DNA of 64,000 bases from Pezicula radicicola (lineage: Eukaryota > Ascomycota > Leotiomycetes > Helotiales > Dermateaceae), in the NCBI GenBank assembly GCA_003008705.1, contig PDUO01000077.1:4751-68750 (forward strand). The letters run 5' to 3'. Position 1 is the first letter of the stretch. Each line of letters opens with the position of its first letter. The notes under the pieces were generated by a model. That model did no database searches, was not told the origin of the DNA, and saw only the letters and a list, made by a program, of their open reading frames with translations. The position numbers were made by a program, and so were the translations under genes. Below are positions 61,812-64,000 of the stretch, piece by piece.

Positions 61812-63609
61812 GGTATGCTGTTCTGTTGTTTCGATTGTTGGTCGTTTGTTACTATGTTGGTGGGGTATTTGTTTGTTGACTGGAGTTGTTCTCAAAGGTA
61901 AGGATCTTGACTTTGAGTATTATTCGACGTGGTGATAGGTATCGAAGGCTCCGAGTCCTGAAAATGGGCGTGATCTATATTAATAGTGTAGCAAAAGGAG
62001 GAACCCATGGAGGGGAGTAGTATCTGGGTTGTAAAGTAAGGTATGTTGAGACAATATAAATGTGTCCGCTGATAATCTGCGGTATATTTTCTTGTCTTGT
62101 GTAGCAAGGAGTATGAAGTCCAATATTGACCTAAGCCAAGTTGGAATTGGATCAAAGGAATTTCTTTGAGGATGGGGACGGGGAGATAGCAAAAAAATAT
62201 TGTAGGAATGATGAAAGGAGTCAAAGAGAAAGCATCAACGATCGAAGATGACAGAAATGGCTCAGATATATCGCTCACGATGTTCCAGGCTTTTGGGCTG
62301 GCTTGTAAGCTTTCCAGCCATGCCAGCCCAGCCCATACTGAGTAATAGCCAGCCAACCCCTGGAACCTACCATAAACAAACAATAACTACAAAACTATAA
62401 TCCAGGCTATTTACCCACTAAGGCTAAGTCATAAGCCGGCCGAATAGAATCTATGGAAACTAAACCAGATCGAGATTCGGAGCAATCCAACACGGTGACA
62501 AGCAACACGAAACTTAGCAAAGAAATCAAGTGATTCCTTCGAAACACTTATCAACCGGTACGAAGATAGAAACAAAATCAACGAGTTAGAAATCGAGAAT
62601 ATTGTGTGGACGAGTAAGTCCATTACAGCCATGCGTCAGGTGTACCAGGTTTTGGCAGGAATGAGAGAATTGGGGGACTTGTGATTGGTTGGAATGTGTA
62701 TTGATGGCTGCTGGTGGCAGGCTGTGCTTTTCACCGCCATATGCGACGACCTGCAGCAAGGGTACTCGGGCGCCTCTTTCCGGCCGCCGACCGAGTCTTT
62801 TTCCCTCATCCCAAGGCCTCAGATATCGAATCTCAACGACGGTGAGAATCACGTCGTCGTACGTAGCTGTTCAGGATTCGACTGTCCTAATATCTGTGTA
62901 GCAGTTCGTGCTATCTGGCCATGCAGAGCGATAAAGGTGAGGTAACTTGGCAGTCTGTAATTGGGTTGCTTCGGGGACGGCCCGATGCTGGGGACGCAGA
63001 CGCGGTTTGGTGTCAGCATCAGATGGAAAACTGTAATTCCTTGGTGCATACGTCCAAGAACCCAAGTGTTTGCAAGAAGTATCACCAGGTAACAAAAATG
63101 GCTTTCGTACGTGCGAAGTGGGTTATCAGAAGACCTTGACAAGCTTGAGAGAAAAGTAGATGAAGCGGAGAGAGGTGACACGGCAAAGGTCAAAGCCGAA
63201 TTTCATCAAAGTGCCATCCGTCACATGCAGAGACTTACTCGCGATCCTTACATCCTAGCCCAACGTCATCAGCAATATTGACTGGTAGTGGTAAGAGGCC
63301 CCAACGATTTTCGATCATGTACAGTATTGTAGCATATCGTACAACTCTGTACCACATGGTTTTCATCGATCTCCCGATTCATAGTTCGTGGGGCCAGACA
63401 CAATTGCTATAATTGATATTGAATCGATACTGAATAATGACGCGTGAATTCTGCAAGTGGTTTATTCAAAATCACGTTTGCAATTTTAATAGAAGTGGTG
63501 CAGCGGAGCTTACGAAGCACAGAACAGATATCTACCAATTATTTCTGCCTCTAGGAACTAGAATATGTTTTGTAGACTTTGAGCTTAGGTAATGCACTTC
63601 GGTTTGATA

Positions 63610-63930
63610 GCTCTTTCAACTTAATTTGGATAAATAACTCGGTTTGGGGTTGGTTAGGGTTATTTGGACAACGTATTTAGCTTGGGTAAGTCAGTATGTC
63701 CAGGTAACTTCTAGGTTGATTTGGGTAATTAATTTCCTCAATTTGCCTTTCTCGCTTGATGCGGGTTACTCACTTGGTTTAAGTAACTCAGTTCCAGGTT
63801 GAGTTGGGCAACGCACTTTCATGTTGATGGGTAACTCACTTAATTTGGTTACTTATTGATATGGGTTAGGTAACTTACTCCTCGGTCGATTTTGATAACG
63901 TATTTGATACTGGTTACTCACTTGATCAGT
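63610..63930. repeat. Dispersed GTAACTCACTT-type degenerate tandem repeat, longest copy
   Basis: At least ten diverged copies of a unit like TTGGGTAACTCACTT, spaced about 20-30 bases, for example GGGTTACTCACTTGGTTTAA, GATGGGTAACTCACTTAATT and CTGGTTACTCACTTGATC. Present also near 56.7 kb and, more weakly, 31.1-31.5, 34.1 and 30.5 kb. Confidence 0.7.
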
Positions 63931-64000
63931 AATAGACATCAGCACACATCAATACACAATTGGGAAACTTTGTAATACTGATATATTTTATATCATTAAC

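Larger units (their letters stand above)
61736..64000. other. Right-end intergenic region with repeats
   Basis: A GATGG pentamer repeat is at about 61784-61811. Frames at 61892-62383 (-) and 62685-62945 (+) lack family features. A GC-richer patch covers about 62740-62860. From about 63610 to 63930 the dispersed GTAACTCACTT-type repeat dominates (separate entry). No gene is supported. Confidence 0.45.

Noticed and set aside
61892..62383. 163-codon minus frame with hydrophobic patches
   Set aside because: Low-complexity and overlapping alternative frames; nothing recognisable.

Overview
The window looks like nuclear DNA of a filamentous ascomycete (Pezizomycotina; a Leotiomycetes-type fungus is my guess from protein character only). 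The evidence is short spliceosomal introns of about 45-110 nt with GTAAGT-like donors and CTAAC/CTGAT-like branch sites, a GAL4-type Zn2Cys6 regulator, fungal-only families (DUF2235, DUF1996-CBM1, DUF6604, DUF7580), a nuclear ATP9 gene with a mitochondrial presequence, and AT-rich islands with the C-to-T decay expected of repeat-induced point mutation (RIP). I recognise no rRNA, tRNA or CRISPR array. Most genes are spliced; exon joins below were worked out by hand from splice sites and frame and were checked to give lengths divisible by three.

Layout. 1-4.4 kb: two RIP-destroyed LTR retrotransposons, the 3' half of a Gypsy/chromovirus followed by a Copia element. 4.9-9.5 kb: two paralogous APH-like phosphotransferase genes flank an alcohol dehydrogenase gene. 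10.2-11.6 kb: a dead family GH1 beta-glucosidase. 12.6-16.2 kb: a Zn2Cys6 regulator, then a deoxyribose-phosphate aldolase with a broken N-terminus. 16.5-17.4 kb: a second AT-rich island. 17.9-19.9 kb: a DUF2235 hydrolase. 20.6-31.1 kb: a carbohydrate-use block with an MFS sugar transporter, a sulfatase, a large secreted GH106-type rhamnosidase and a GH28 exo-polygalacturonase. 31.5-33.7 kb: a large fungal protein of unknown function. 35-37 kb: weak candidates only. 37.9-38.4 kb: ATP9. 40.6-42.4 kb: a broken DUF6604 gene. 43.4-44.9 kb: secreted DUF1996 protein with a CBM1. 46.7-47.8 kb: a single-pass surface protein with a cysteine-rich ectodomain. 50.0-50.4 kb: a DUF7580 remnant. 52.1-53.9 kb: gamma-glutamyltranspeptidase. 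54.5-59.0 kb: methylisocitrate lyase and methylcitrate synthase, divergently transcribed. 59-64 kb: mostly intergenic, with a small hypothetical gene and satellite-like repeats.

How genes may work together. The transporter, GH106 and GH28 proteins fit uptake and depolymerisation of rhamnose- and galacturonate-containing pectin; the sulfatase is divergent from GH106 over a shared 0.8 kb promoter region, but it has no signal peptide and so probably acts inside the cell. The methylcitrate synthase/methylisocitrate lyase pair supplies two steps of the propionyl-CoA detoxifying methylcitrate cycle. Several accessory genes are decaying (GH1, deoC, DUF6604, DUF7580), mixed with intact housekeeping genes. 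A degenerate GTAACTCACTT-type repeat recurs at several intergenic sites and once apparently inside an intron.
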